Source: Luteimicrobium sp042670205 (GTDB lineage Bacteria > Actinomycetota > Actinomycetes > Actinomycetales > Cellulomonadaceae). From it: DNA of 64,000 nucleotides. The stretch spans positions 26,013 to 90,012 of the forward strand of contig NZ_JBHUWD010000011.1 in NCBI RefSeq assembly GCF_042670205.1, written 5' to 3'. The notes under the pieces are model-generated. The model saw only the letters and a list, made by a program, of their open reading frames with translations. It had not been told where the DNA came from and did no database searches. A program made the translations under genes and the position numbers. This document shows, piece after piece, positions 1 to 8,685 of this stretch; position 1 is the first letter of the stretch, and each line of letters opens with the position of its first letter.

Positions 1-49
1 CGGCGTGGTCGTCGGGCTGGGCCGCCGGGGCGGCGGTGGGTGTGGCCAT
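1..49 (-). CDS. N-terminal fragment of an unidentified protein (runs off the left edge)
   Basis: Reading leftwards, an ATG at 49-47 follows a GGAGA ribosome site (about 7 nt spacing) and opens an Ala/Pro-rich stretch beginning MATPTAAPAAQPDD that continues out of the window. It lies 53 bp downstream of the dapE stop on the same strand, so it may be cotranscribed with dapE. Only 16 codons are visible, so no function can be assigned; the low-complexity N-terminus is common in actinobacterial cytoplasmic or membrane-associated proteins. Confidence 0.45.
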   Translation of the reverse strand, partial: MATPTAAPAAQPDDHA

Positions 50-102
50 GGCGTTCTCCGGTGCGGCTGGTGCGGCGGGTCGGGTGGGCGCGCGCGGCGC
101 CG

Positions 103-1221
103 TCAGCGGGTCAGCCAGGCGCGCAGCGCGTCGTGGCATAGCGTGATCTGGGCGGCGGCGACGTGCTCGTCGTCCTTGTGGGCGAGCAGCGGGTCACCCG
201 GGCCGAAGTTCACGGCGGGCACGCCGAGCGCGCTGAACCGCGCGACGTCCGTCCAGCCGTACTTGGGCGCGGGCTCGCCGCCGGTGAGCTCGAGGACGGT
301 CTTCGCGAAGTCCGCGGCGGCGGGCGCGTCGAGCCCCGGCCGCGCCCCGGGCGCGGCGTCGGTCACGGTCACGTCGTAGCCGGCCAGGACCTCGCGCACG
401 TGCGCGGCGGCGTCCTCGACGCTCCGGCTCGGCGCGAACCGGTAGTTGACCGTCACGACGGCGCGGTCCGGGATGACGTTGCCCGCGACGCCGCCCGCGA
501 CCCCGACGGCGTTGAGCGACTCGCGGTACGCGAGCCCGTCGACCTCGACGGTCTGCGGCTCGTAGGCCGCGAGCCGGGACAGCACGTCGCCGGCGGCGTG
601 GACCGCGTTGACGCCCATCCAGGCGCGCGCCGAGTGGGCCGCGACGCCCGTGAGGACGACGTCGGCGCGCAGCGTCCCGTTGCAGCCGCCCTCGATGCCC
701 GCGTTGCTCGGCTCCCCGACGATCGCGAAGTCGCCCGCGAGGAGGTCGGGGCGGTGGCGTGCGAGCCGCCCGAGCCCGTTGAGGTCGCTCGCGACCTCCT
801 CGTGGTCGTAGAAGACCCACGTCACGTCGTACGACGGCGCCACGAGCTCCGCGGCGAGCGCGAGCATGATCGCGACGCCGCCCTTCATGTCGACGGTGCC
901 GCGGCCCCACAGCTCGGCGTGCGCACCCTCCCCCACGACCCGCACCGGCAGGTTCGCGGCGACGGGGACCGTGTCGAGGTGCCCCGCGACCACGACGCGC
1001 CGGTCGCGGCCGAGGCTCGTGCGCGCGACGACCGCGTCGCCGTCCCGCAGGACCTCGAGGTGGGGCAGCGGCGAGAGCGCGCCCTCGACGACGTCGGCGA
1101 GGTCCTTCTCGTTCCCGCTGACGGACTCGACGTCGCAGATCTGCCGCGTCAGCACGACCGGGTCGTGCAGCGCGAGCGGGAACGTCGGGTACGGCTGGAC
1201 GGGGCTGGGAGTACCGGTCAC
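103..1221 (-). CDS. dapE: Succinyl-diaminopimelate desuccinylase
   Basis: A 372-residue M20-family zinc peptidase. It would hydrolyse N-succinyl-LL-diaminopimelate to LL-diaminopimelate and succinate, the late step of the succinylase branch that supplies lysine and peptidoglycan cross-links. Visible motifs are HLD (residues 81-83, first metal ligand), GRGTVDMKGG (107-116, bridging Asp111) and the catalytic Glu pair EE at 141-142. The length matches the actinobacterial DapE family. It is divergent from dapD with about 60 bp between starts, and dapC lies 4 kb away, so the pathway is clustered here. The GTDMKGG-type motif is shared with other M20 enzymes such as ArgE, but the dapD neighbour favours DapE. 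Confidence 0.9.
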   Translation of the reverse strand: MTGTPSPVQPYPTFPLALHDPVVLTRQICDVESVSGNEKDLADVVEGALSPLPHLEVLRDGDAVVARTSLGRDRRVVVAGHLDTVPVAANLPVRVVGEGAHAELWGRGTVDMKGGVAIMLALAAELVAPSYDVTWVFYDHEEVASDLNGLGRLARHRPDLLAGDFAIVGEPSNAGIEGGCNGTLRADVVLTGVAAHSARAWMGVNAVHAAGDVLSRLAAYEPQTVEVDGLAYRESLNAVGVAGGVAGNVIPDRAVVTVNYRFAPSRSVEDAAAHVREVLAGYDVTVTDAAPGARPGLDAPAAADFAKTVLELTGGEPAPKYGWTDVARFSALGVPAVNFGPGDPLLAHKDDEHVAAAQITLCHDALRAWLTR

Positions 1222-1267
1222 GCCCCGACCCTACCGGCGCGGGGCCCGGACGGCGGGCGGGATCTCC

Positions 1268-1273
1268 TAGGCT
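1268..1273 (+). promoter_or_regulatory. -10 element for a probable leaderless dapD transcript
   Basis: TAGGCT ends exactly 7 nt before the ATG at 1281, and no Shine-Dalgarno is present. In actinobacteria a TANNNT box 6-8 nt before the start codon usually signals leaderless transcription. This favours ATG 1281 over the in-frame GTG at 1275. Confidence 0.45.
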
Positions 1274-1280
1274 GGTGGCC

Positions 1281-2234
1281 ATGACCGCACGCACCGCATG
1301 GGGCTACGGCCTCACGACCGTCACCGAGTCCGGGACGGTCCTCGACAGCTGGTACCCGTCTCCCGCGCTCGGCGCGCGCCCGTCCGACGCCGCGCCGCCG
1401 GACGTCCTCGTGGAGGCCGAGCGCACCGACGCGCTCCGGGGCGTGCGCACGCAGGTCGTGCTGACCGAGGCCGAGCTCGACGCCGCGCCCGCCTCGACCG
1501 CCGACGTGTACCTGCGGCTCCACCTGCTCTCCCACCGCCTGGTACAGCCGCACGAGGTCAACCTCGACGGCCTGTTCGGCCTGCTCGCGAACGTCGTGTG
1601 GACGAGCGCCGGGCCGTGCGCCGTCGAGGGCTTCGAGACGGTCCGCGCGCGCCTGCGCGCGGCCGGGCAGCACGTGACCGTGCACGGCGTCGACAAGTTC
1701 CCCCGCATGGTCGACTACGTCCTTCCGTCGGGCGTCCGGATCGCCGACGCCGACCGCGTCCGCCTCGGCGCCCATCTCGCGCCCGGCACCACCGTGATGC
1801 ACGAGGGCTTCGTCAACTACAACGCGGGCACGCTCGGCACGTCGATGGTCGAGGGCCGGATCTCGTCGGGCGTCGTCGTGGGTGACGGCTCGGACGTCGG
1901 CGGCGGCGCGTCGATCATGGGCACCCTGTCGGGTGGCGGCAAGACCGTCGTGTCTCTCGGCGAGCGCTGCCTGCTGGGCGCGAACGCGGGCCTCGGGATC
2001 CCGCTCGGGGACGACTGCGTCGTCGAGGCGGGCCTCTACGTGACCGCGGGCACCAAGGTGACGGTGCTCGAGCACGCCGGCACCGCCGACGAGTCCGCGA
2101 CCGTGGTCAAGGCGAGCGAGCTCGCGGGCCGCGACGGGCTGCTGTTCCGCCGCAACTCGCTCACCGGCCGGGTCGAGGTCGTGGGCCGCAAGGGCGTGGG
2201 CATCGAGCTCAACGCCGCGCTGCACGCGAACTGA
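1281..2234 (+). CDS. dapD: 2,3,4,5-tetrahydropyridine-2,6-dicarboxylate N-succinyltransferase
   Basis: 317 residues when started at ATG 1281 (an in-frame GTG six bases earlier is the alternative). The enzyme transfers succinyl from succinyl-CoA to tetrahydrodipicolinate in the diaminopimelate/lysine pathway. The N-terminal half (to about residue 150) is the long actinobacterial-type domain. The C-terminal half is a left-handed beta-helix built from Gly-rich hexapeptide turns, including MHEGFVNYNAGTLGTSMVEG (about 174-193) and GGGASIMGTLSGGG. The protein would be a cytoplasmic trimer. It is divergent from dapE. Its last 26 bases overlap the convergent YCII gene. Confidence 0.92.
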   Translation: MTARTAWGYGLTTVTESGTVLDSWYPSPALGARPSDAAPPDVLVEAERTDALRGVRTQVVLTEAELDAAPASTADVYLRLHLLSHRLVQPHEVNLDGLFGLLANVVWTSAGPCAVEGFETVRARLRAAGQHVTVHGVDKFPRMVDYVLPSGVRIADADRVRLGAHLAPGTTVMHEGFVNYNAGTLGTSMVEGRISSGVVVGDGSDVGGGASIMGTLSGGGKTVVSLGERCLLGANAGLGIPLGDDCVVEAGLYVTAGTKVTVLEHAGTADESATVVKASELAGRDGLLFRRNSLTGRVEVVGRKGVGIELNAALHAN

Positions 2235-2556
2235 GCCCGGGGTCGAGCACCACGTGCCACTCCCGTACCTCGACCGCGAGCACCCCGGTCGACACGCTGC
2301 GGTCGTCGACCGCGGCGAGCCGTTCCGCCTCGTCCCGCGTGGGTACCGCCAGCACGGTCATGCCCTCGCCGCTCGCCGGTTCGAGGGGTCCGGCGGCGAC
2401 GAGCGTGCCGTCCTGCGCGCGCCGGCGCAGGAACGCGTAGTGCTCGCCGATCCCCGGGTGGTCCGAGACGCTCGTCCCGGACGGCACCGCGGGGCCGGGG
2501 CGGTGCCGCAGGACGTACAGGACCGGCGGCGCGTCGTCTGCGGCCTCGTCGGTCAT
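2209..2556 (-). CDS. YCII-domain protein
   Basis: 115 residues, with the ATG chosen because AGGAG lies 8 nt upstream. The ferredoxin-like YCII/DGPF-type fold is suggested by a first strand (VLYVLRHRPG), a central LVAAGPLEPASGEGMTVL segment and an Asp/Glu-rich helix, ending with a strand WHVVLDPGL. Members of this family are small cytoplasmic proteins, and some act in chlorinated-catechol or peroxide-related chemistry; the substrate here is unknown. It overlaps the dapD 3' end by 26 bases (convergent) and is divergent from the transglycosylase-like gene with only 28 bp between starts, so the two ribosome sites sit back to back. Confidence 0.7.
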   Translation of the reverse strand: MTDEAADDAPPVLYVLRHRPGPAVPSGTSVSDHPGIGEHYAFLRRRAQDGTLVAAGPLEPASGEGMTVLAVPTRDEAERLAAVDDRSVSTGVLAVEVREWHVVLDPGLSSRAARR

Positions 2557-2584
2557 CTCGCTGCTCCTCTCGGGAGGCCGAGCC

Positions 2585-3568
2585 GTGGTGCGTGAGGTCC
2601 ATTCTGCGGCGACCGCGTCGTCCGCGCGCCCGTGGACCTCGTCCCGGTCCCGACGACGGCGCCGCCGCGCCCGGCGCACCGTCGTGGGCCTCGTCGTGGT
2701 CGCCCTGGTGCTCGGTGGTGCCGTGGCCGGCGTCGTCGCGCTGCTGCGGCACGTCGACGACGCCCGCCCGATCGTCGAGCGCTGCACCGCGGAGCTCGAC
2801 GGAACCCGCTGGCAGCTCACCCCCGAGCAGGCGGACAACGCGGCGACCGTGGCGGCCGTCGTCGTGCGGCGGGGGTTGCCGGCGCACGCAGCGACGATCG
2901 CGCTCGCGACGGCGCTGCAGGAGTCGAAGCTGCGGAACCTGTCGTACGGCGACCGGGACTCGGTGGGGCTGTTCCAGCAGCGTCCGTCCCAGGGCTGGGG
3001 CTCCGCGGACCAGCTCCAGCACCCCGTGTACGCGACGAACGCGTTCCTCGACGTCCTCGTCAAGGTCGACGGCTGGCAGGGCCTGGCCGTCACGAAGGCC
3101 GCGCAGCGGGTACAGCGGTCGGCGTTCCCCGACGCCTACGGCCAGCACGAGACGCAGTCGCGTGCCTGGGCGTCGGCGCTCACCGGCCACTCGCCGGGCG
3201 CCGTGACGTGCACGCTCCGTCCTGTTCCGGACGACGTCGACACCGCGTCCGACGCGCGCGACCTCGAGGCCCGGGTCGCGCGCGACTTCGGAACGGCGGT
3301 CGCGGCGTCGCGCTCGGGCGCCACGGTCACGCTCGACGCCCGTCGCCTCCCGGGCGCCGACGGCACGAACGGCTGGTCGGTGGCGCAGTGGGCGGTCGCG
3401 ACGGCCGACGCCTACGACGCCGAGCAGGTCCGGGTGGGCGGGCAGGTCTGGACCCGCGACTCGGCAGCCTGGTCGAAGGTCGCAGCCGCGAAGGGCGCGA
3501 AGGCGACGGCCCTCCCGGCCCTGCCGTCGGGCCGCGTCGCGATCACCCTGGCCACCCCGCCGAAGTAG
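2585..3568 (+). CDS. Membrane-anchored lytic-transglycosylase-like protein
   Basis: 327 residues from GTG 2585, with GGGAGG 7 nt upstream. An Arg-rich cytoplasmic head (about residues 20-31) is followed by one membrane segment (about 32-55), giving an anchored protein facing outside. The outer domain holds ATALQESKLRNLSYGDRDSV and GLFQQRPSQGWG, resembling the catalytic Glu (TALQESK) and following motif of SLT/goose-lysozyme-like folds found in actinobacterial wall proteins. A C-terminal domain of about 110 residues is unassigned. A role in cell-wall turnover is plausible but not proven. The stop codon falls inside a degenerate copy of the 29-bp repeat that follows. Confidence 0.65.
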   Translation: MVREVHSAATASSARPWTSSRSRRRRRRARRTVVGLVVVALVLGGAVAGVVALLRHVDDARPIVERCTAELDGTRWQLTPEQADNAATVAAVVVRRGLPAHAATIALATALQESKLRNLSYGDRDSVGLFQQRPSQGWGSADQLQHPVYATNAFLDVLVKVDGWQGLAVTKAAQRVQRSAFPDAYGQHETQSRAWASALTGHSPGAVTCTLRPVPDDVDTASDARDLEARVARDFGTAVAASRSGATVTLDARRLPGADGTNGWSVAQWAVATADAYDAEQVRVGGQVWTRDSAAWSKVAAAKGAKATALPALPSGRVAITLATPPK

Positions 3569-3571
3569 ACC

Positions 3572-3687
3572 GGCCGCCCGCATCCCTCACGAAGTACCCC
3601 GGCCGCCCGCATCCCTCACGAAGTACCCCGGCCGCCCGCATCCCTCACGAAGTACCCCGGCCGCCCGCATACCTCGCGAAGCAGGCC
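3572..3687. repeat. 29-bp tandem repeat, four copies
   Basis: Three identical 29-bp units (3572-3600, 3601-3629, 3630-3658) and a fourth diverged unit (3659-3687) sit between the convergent transglycosylase-like gene and gltA. The unit begins GGCCGCCCGCATCC and ends GAAGTACCCC. The last codons of the upstream gene (GAAGTAGACC at 3561-3570) look like the end of a further, degenerate copy. The 3' half of each unit (TCACGAAGTACCCC) is complementary, 13 of 14 bases, to GGGGTACCTCGTGA at 3694-3707, so several alternative hairpins can form. No spacers are present, so this is not a CRISPR. Confidence 0.9.
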
Positions 3688-3707
3688 GCGCGAGGGGTAC
3701 CTCGTGA
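3672..3707. terminator. Hairpin cluster downstream of the tandem repeat
   Basis: CCTCGCG (3672-3678) pairs with CGCGAGG (3689-3695) around a 10-nt loop. The adjacent GGGGTACCTCGTGA (3694-3707) can instead pair with any upstream repeat unit. The location between two convergent genes fits a bidirectional terminator, though no T-run is visible, as is usual at this GC content. Confidence 0.4.
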
Positions 3708-3786
3708 CGTCGCGCGGCTGCCGGTCGACGTCAGGAGGCGAGCCGACTCCGCCGCCGCGACCCCACCGCCCCGACCACGGACGAGC

Positions 3787-5097
<1,311 letters not shown>

Positions 5098-5299
5098 GAC
5101 TTCCTTCCTGGACGCGAGGACGGCGCGTGGCGCGGTGGCCGCTCGCGCGAGCGTCGACGCCCGGTCCGCGGCGGCCTCGCAGCAGCACGAGCCTGTCGTC
5201 CGAGACTACGCGCCGGACTCCGCCGTGACCAAGCCGCTGCCCGCACCTGACCGGCGCATGGCACTGTGTCCTGCGTCACACGTCAGACGGCGCCGGCCC

Positions 5300-5328
5300 C
5301 CACCGGCGCACCAAGTGCTCACCGGTGG
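5300..5328. terminator. Hairpin downstream of dapC
   Basis: CCACCGG (5300-5306) and CCGGTGG (5322-5328) form a 7-bp stem with a 15-nt loop, 5 nt past the dapC stop. The rest of the 235-bp gene-free stretch 5098-5332 shows no ORF or RNA gene; it should carry the gltA promoter. Confidence 0.4.
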
Positions 5329-5332
5329 CGCG

Positions 5333-6469
5333 TCACTCCCCCGCGAGCCGGGCGGCGGCCTCCGCGACGCGCTCGTCGGTCGCGGTCAACGCGACCCGGA
5401 CGTGGGAGAGGCCGGCGGCCCCGTAGAACGCCCCCGGGCCGACGAGGATGCCGAGGCCCGCGAGGTCGTTCACGGTCTGCCAGCAGTCCTGGGCGGGAGC
5501 GCCCGGCGCGACCTCGGGTCGCGCCCACAGGTAGAGGCCAGCCTCCGAGTCGTCGATCCGGTAGCCGGCCGCGAGGAGTCCACCCTCGAGGAGCCGCCGC
5601 CGCCGCCGGTAGGTCTCGCGCTGCCCGGCGACGTGCTCGTCGTCGTCGAGGGCCGCGACCATCGCGGCCTGCACGGGCGCCGGCACGATCATGCCGAGGT
5701 GCTTGCGGGTCGCGAGCAGCGAGCCGACGAGTGCCGGGTCGCCCGCCACGAACGCCGCGCGGTAGCCCGCCAGGTTCGACTGCTTGGAGAGCGAGTACGC
5801 GGCGAGCAGGCCCTCATGGCTGCCGCCGCTCACGCGCGGGTCGAGGATGCTCGGCACGCCGTGCGAGGCCCACGGCTCGGACCAGGGCAGCAGCGCGTAG
5901 CACTCGTCGCTCGCGACGACCGCGCCGATCTCCCGGGCCGCCTCGACGACGCTCCGCAGCTCCTCGACCGACGCCACGCGCCCCGTCGGGTTGCTCGGGG
6001 AGTTGACCCACACCAGTCGCACGTCGCTGCGCCCGGCCCACGACGCCACGTCGTCGGTCGCGAGGGGCGACGCGCCCGCCAGCCGGGCGCCCACGTCGTA
6101 GGTGGGGTAGGCGGTCGCGGGGTGCACGACGACGTCGCCCGGGCCGAGCCCGAGCAGCGACGGCAGCAGCCCGACGAGCTCCTTGGAGCCGACGGTCGGC
6201 AGGACGGCGTCCGGGTCGAGACCCGGCACGCCGCGCGTCCGGGCGAACCACGCCGCGACGGCCTCGCGGAGCGCGGGCGTGCCGTGCGTCGTCGGGTAGC
6301 CGTGTGCGTCGGACGCGGCCGCGAGCGCGTCACGGACGACGTCGGGCGTGGGGTCGACGGGGGTGCCGATCGAGAGGTCGACGAGGCCGCCGGGGTGCGA
6401 GCGCGCGGCCTGCACGACGGGCGCGAGCGTGTCCCAGGGGTAGGGGTCGTCGAGCGGGTGGAAGCCCAT
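5333..6469 (-). CDS. dapC: Succinyldiaminopimelate transaminase
   Basis: 378-residue fold-type I PLP aminotransferase of the actinobacterial DapC type. It would convert N-succinyl-L-2-amino-6-oxopimelate plus glutamate to N-succinyl-LL-diaminopimelate, between the DapD and DapE steps also encoded in this window. Motifs: NSPSNPTG (156-163), SDECY with the PLP-pyridine Asp188, and SLSKQSNLAGYR with Schiff-base Lys229 and a downstream Arg237. It follows fdxA by 18 bp on the same strand; the fdxA-dapC pairing is typical of actinobacteria and supports the specific name over a generic aminotransferase. Confidence 0.9.
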   Translation of the reverse strand: MGFHPLDDPYPWDTLAPVVQAARSHPGGLVDLSIGTPVDPTPDVVRDALAAASDAHGYPTTHGTPALREAVAAWFARTRGVPGLDPDAVLPTVGSKELVGLLPSLLGLGPGDVVVHPATAYPTYDVGARLAGASPLATDDVASWAGRSDVRLVWVNSPSNPTGRVASVEELRSVVEAAREIGAVVASDECYALLPWSEPWASHGVPSILDPRVSGGSHEGLLAAYSLSKQSNLAGYRAAFVAGDPALVGSLLATRKHLGMIVPAPVQAAMVAALDDDEHVAGQRETYRRRRRLLEGGLLAAGYRIDDSEAGLYLWARPEVAPGAPAQDCWQTVNDLAGLGILVGPGAFYGAAGLSHVRVALTATDERVAEAAARLAGE

Positions 6470-6487
6470 GGACCGTGGCGCGCGCCG

Positions 6488-6805
6488 TCAGGCCTGCGGC
6501 GGCAGGGCGGCGATCATGGCGTCGTCCTTGTCGATCATGCCGAGCTTCGCGGCGCCGCCGGGCGACCCGAGGTCGTCGAAGAACTCGACGTTCGCGCGGT
6601 AGTAGTCGCTCCACTCCGTCGGGACGTCGTCCTCGTAGTAGATGGCCTCGACGGGGCAGACGGGCTCGCACGCGCCGCAGTCCACGCACTCGTCGGGGTG
6701 GATGTAGAGCGAGCGCTTGCCCTCGTAGATGCAGTCCACGGGACACTCCTCGATGCACGCCTTGTCCTTGACGTCGACGCACGGCTGAGCGATCACGTAG
6801 GTCAC
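6488..6805 (-). CDS. fdxA: 7Fe ferredoxin
   Basis: 105 residues from GTG 6805, with AAAGGA 8 nt upstream. Cysteines at 9, 17, 21, 25, 40, 43, 46 and 50 give the spacing of a [3Fe-4S][4Fe-4S] ferredoxin, including ACIEECPVDCIYEG and CVDCGACEPVCPVEAIYYED. It is a soluble low-potential electron carrier; the redox partner is not evident here. It lies directly upstream of dapC on the same strand, the conserved actinobacterial order. Confidence 0.95.
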   Translation of the reverse strand: MTYVIAQPCVDVKDKACIEECPVDCIYEGKRSLYIHPDECVDCGACEPVCPVEAIYYEDDVPTEWSDYYRANVEFFDDLGSPGGAAKLGMIDKDDAMIAALPPQA

Positions 6806-6884
6806 TGCACGAGTCCTTTCGGGGATGGCCGCCGAGGGCGCGGTCGAGGTCTAGTATCGCGCAGTCGAGAGGGAGGGCCGACAG

Positions 6885-7160
6885 GTGTCCGAAGGATGGC
6901 GGGACGGGCTGCCCGCGTGGCCCGTCGGGACGCGGGTCGTCGTACGGCGACGCCTGGCCGACGACGAGCGCTCGGGTGCCGAGCCGCACACGCTGACCGA
7001 CGTCCTGGGCACGGTGGTCGCGCTCGACGACGACGGCGTGACGCTCGACACGCGCGCGGGCACCGTCCGGGTCCCCGCCGGCCAGGTGGTGCTCGCTAAG
7101 CCGGTGCCCCCGCCGCCGCCGCGCCGTCGCCCCCGCGCGCATGGAGGAAGTGACCGCTGA
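6885..7160 (+). CDS. Small SH3-like domain protein (resembles the N-terminal domain of Rv0428c-type acetyltransferases)
   Basis: 91 residues from GTG 6885, with GGGAGGG upstream. The core LPAWPVGTRVVVRRR, then LTDVLGTVVALDDDGVTLDT and VRVPAGQVVLAKPVPPPPPRR, resembles the small beta-barrel that precedes the GNAT domain in proteins of the Rv0428c type. Here it stands alone, divergent from fdxA. The Pro/Arg-rich tail after residue 75 overlaps the convergent DUF1275 gene by 65 bases. Function unknown; the family assignment is from recalled motif similarity. Confidence 0.6.
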   Translation: MSEGWRDGLPAWPVGTRVVVRRRLADDERSGAEPHTLTDVLGTVVALDDDGVTLDTRAGTVRVPAGQVVLAKPVPPPPPRRRPRAHGGSDR

Positions 7161-7803
7161 GCGAGACCGCGATGCTCGCGACCCCGGCGACGAGCATCCC
7201 GACGCCCACCCCGCGCTCGCCCGAGACCCGCAGCAGCGCGGCGCCGACGGCAGCGCCCGCGAGGATGAGCACGATCGCGAGCAGCCGGCGCCGCCACGAG
7301 TCCCCGTCGCCGCCTGCGAGCCGGGAGTCCGCGGCGAGCCCGGTGAGCGTCGAGGTGACGACGACGGTCGTCACGTCCTTGACCGCGAGGCGACGCGCCG
7401 ACGCCGCCTGCAGGCCCATCGCGAGCGCGAGCAGCCCGGTCACGGTGTAGGCCCAGGCGGTCCCCGCGGACGGCGGCCCGACGAGCGCGCCGGCGCCCAG
7501 GCCGACCGCGACGACGCCCGTCGTGACGAACGCCGCCGACGTCCGGCCCGACCAGCCCTGCGGCGCGGTGCGCAGCAGGCGGCCGCCCACGACGGCGCCG
7601 AGGAAGAAGCCCGCGAGCGCGAGCACGGGACCCAGCACGGGCAGCCCGGCGCCGCCCGCGAGCGCCATCCCGAGGATCACGACGTTGCCCGTCATGTTCG
7701 CCGTGAACACGCGGTCGAGGCCGAGGTAGCCGACGGCGTCGATGATGCCGGTGGTGAAGGTGAGCGCCAGCATGAGCGCGACATGCAGTCGAGGTGGGAC
7801 CAT
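7096..7803 (-). CDS. YoaK/DUF1275-family membrane protein
   Basis: 235 residues with about six hydrophobic helices. The first carries the family signature LTFTTGIIDAVGYLGL followed by FTANMTGNVVILGMALAG (about residues 14-48), then PVLGPVLALAGFFLGAVVGG. DUF1275 proteins are inner-membrane proteins of unknown transport function. The ATG at 7803 lacks a Shine-Dalgarno, but it places the first helix directly after a short head. It is divergent from the TetR regulator at 7933, so that regulator might control it too. The 3' end overlaps the SH3-like gene. Confidence 0.8.
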   Translation of the reverse strand: MVPPRLHVALMLALTFTTGIIDAVGYLGLDRVFTANMTGNVVILGMALAGGAGLPVLGPVLALAGFFLGAVVGGRLLRTAPQGWSGRTSAAFVTTGVVAVGLGAGALVGPPSAGTAWAYTVTGLLALAMGLQAASARRLAVKDVTTVVVTSTLTGLAADSRLAGGDGDSWRRRLLAIVLILAGAAVGAALLRVSGERGVGVGMLVAGVASIAVSLSGHFLHARGGDGAAAAGAPA

Positions 7804-7907
7804 CGCGCCATGATGACGTCGCGCGAGGTGCAGGGTCCAGACGAGACGCACGTGTCCCCCGGGCCGGGTGCGCCTGGCGGGTCCGCGACAGCCGGGTCGG
7901 ACCGGGG

Positions 7908-7933
7908 TGTGACGGGCATTACAGTGGGTCACA
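7908..7933. promoter_or_regulatory. Candidate operator at the TetR gene start
   Basis: TGTGAC (7908-7913) and GTCACA (7928-7933) form an inverted repeat with a 14-nt centre that abuts the ATG of the TetR gene. A size of 26 bp and position over the start are typical for autoregulation; binding is inference. Confidence 0.4.
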
Positions 7934-8685
7934 TGTCCCAGTCGAGCGACCCAGACGAGCCGGCAGCGCCGCCGGCCGCGGCCCCGCGACGTCGTCGTCC
8001 CCGCACCGCGAGCCCCGCACCCCGCAGCACCCGCATGCCCGTCGCCGAGCGCCGCCAGGCCCTCCTGGACGCCGCGACGACCGTGATCGCGCGCGACGGC
8101 GTCCGCGCCGCGAGCACGCGCGCGATCGTCCGCGAGGCGGGGATGTCGCTCGCCAGCTTCCACTACGCGTTCGAGTCGCACACCGAGCTCATGCGGCACG
8201 TGATCGAGCGCGTCCTGGTCGACGAGGTGCACTCGGTCACCGAGGTGCTGTCCGGCGCGGCCGAGCTCACCGAGGGACCCGTGACGCTGCCCGAGCTGCT
8301 GGGCGCCGCGCTCGACGCGTTCGTGGCGGCCGTCGAGGCCGACCCGGCCCGCGAGCAGGCCATCCTCGAGCTCCACCAGTACGCGCTGCGCGAGCCCGAG
8401 CTCGCGGACCTCGTCAAGGCCGAGTACGCCGCGTACGACGAGGCGGCCGGAGGCGTGCTCGAGGCCGCCGCGGCCGCGACCGGCACGCGGTGGACCCGCC
8501 CCGTGGGCGAGCTGGCGCGCTACGTCGTGACCATGACCGACGGGCTGACGACGTCGTGGCTGTCGTTCCGGGACCCCGAGCGGATCGCCGCGGCCCGGGA
8601 GTACGCCGTCGCGGGGATCCTCCAGTTCTCCGAGCCCGACCCCGACGCGGCGCCCCGCGAGGGCGCGCCCGGACCGGACGCATGA
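7933..8685 (+). CDS. TetR-family regulator of the MFS/aldolase operon
   Basis: 250 residues. A disordered basic head of about 35 residues precedes a TetR helix-turn-helix: ERRQALLDAATTVIARDGV, STRAIVREAGMSLASFHYAF (about residues 38-78), then an alpha-helical ligand domain. It is the first gene of a run in which every junction overlaps by 4 bases: its TGA sits in the ATGA start of the MFS gene. A ligand-responsive repressor of the operon is the simplest reading, with the inverted repeat at 7908-7933 as a candidate site. ATG 7933 was chosen; GTG 7924 is in frame, and no strong ribosome site decides it. Confidence 0.85.
   Translation: MSQSSDPDEPAAPPAAAPRRRRPRTASPAPRSTRMPVAERRQALLDAATTVIARDGVRAASTRAIVREAGMSLASFHYAFESHTELMRHVIERVLVDEVHSVTEVLSGAAELTEGPVTLPELLGAALDAFVAAVEADPAREQAILELHQYALREPELADLVKAEYAAYDEAAGGVLEAAAAATGTRWTRPVGELARYVVTMTDGLTTSWLSFRDPERIAAAREYAVAGILQFSEPDPDAAPREGAPGPDA

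Noticed and set aside
3572..3687. Possible CRISPR array from 29-bp repeats
   Set aside because: Units abut directly with no spacers, and there are no cas genes.
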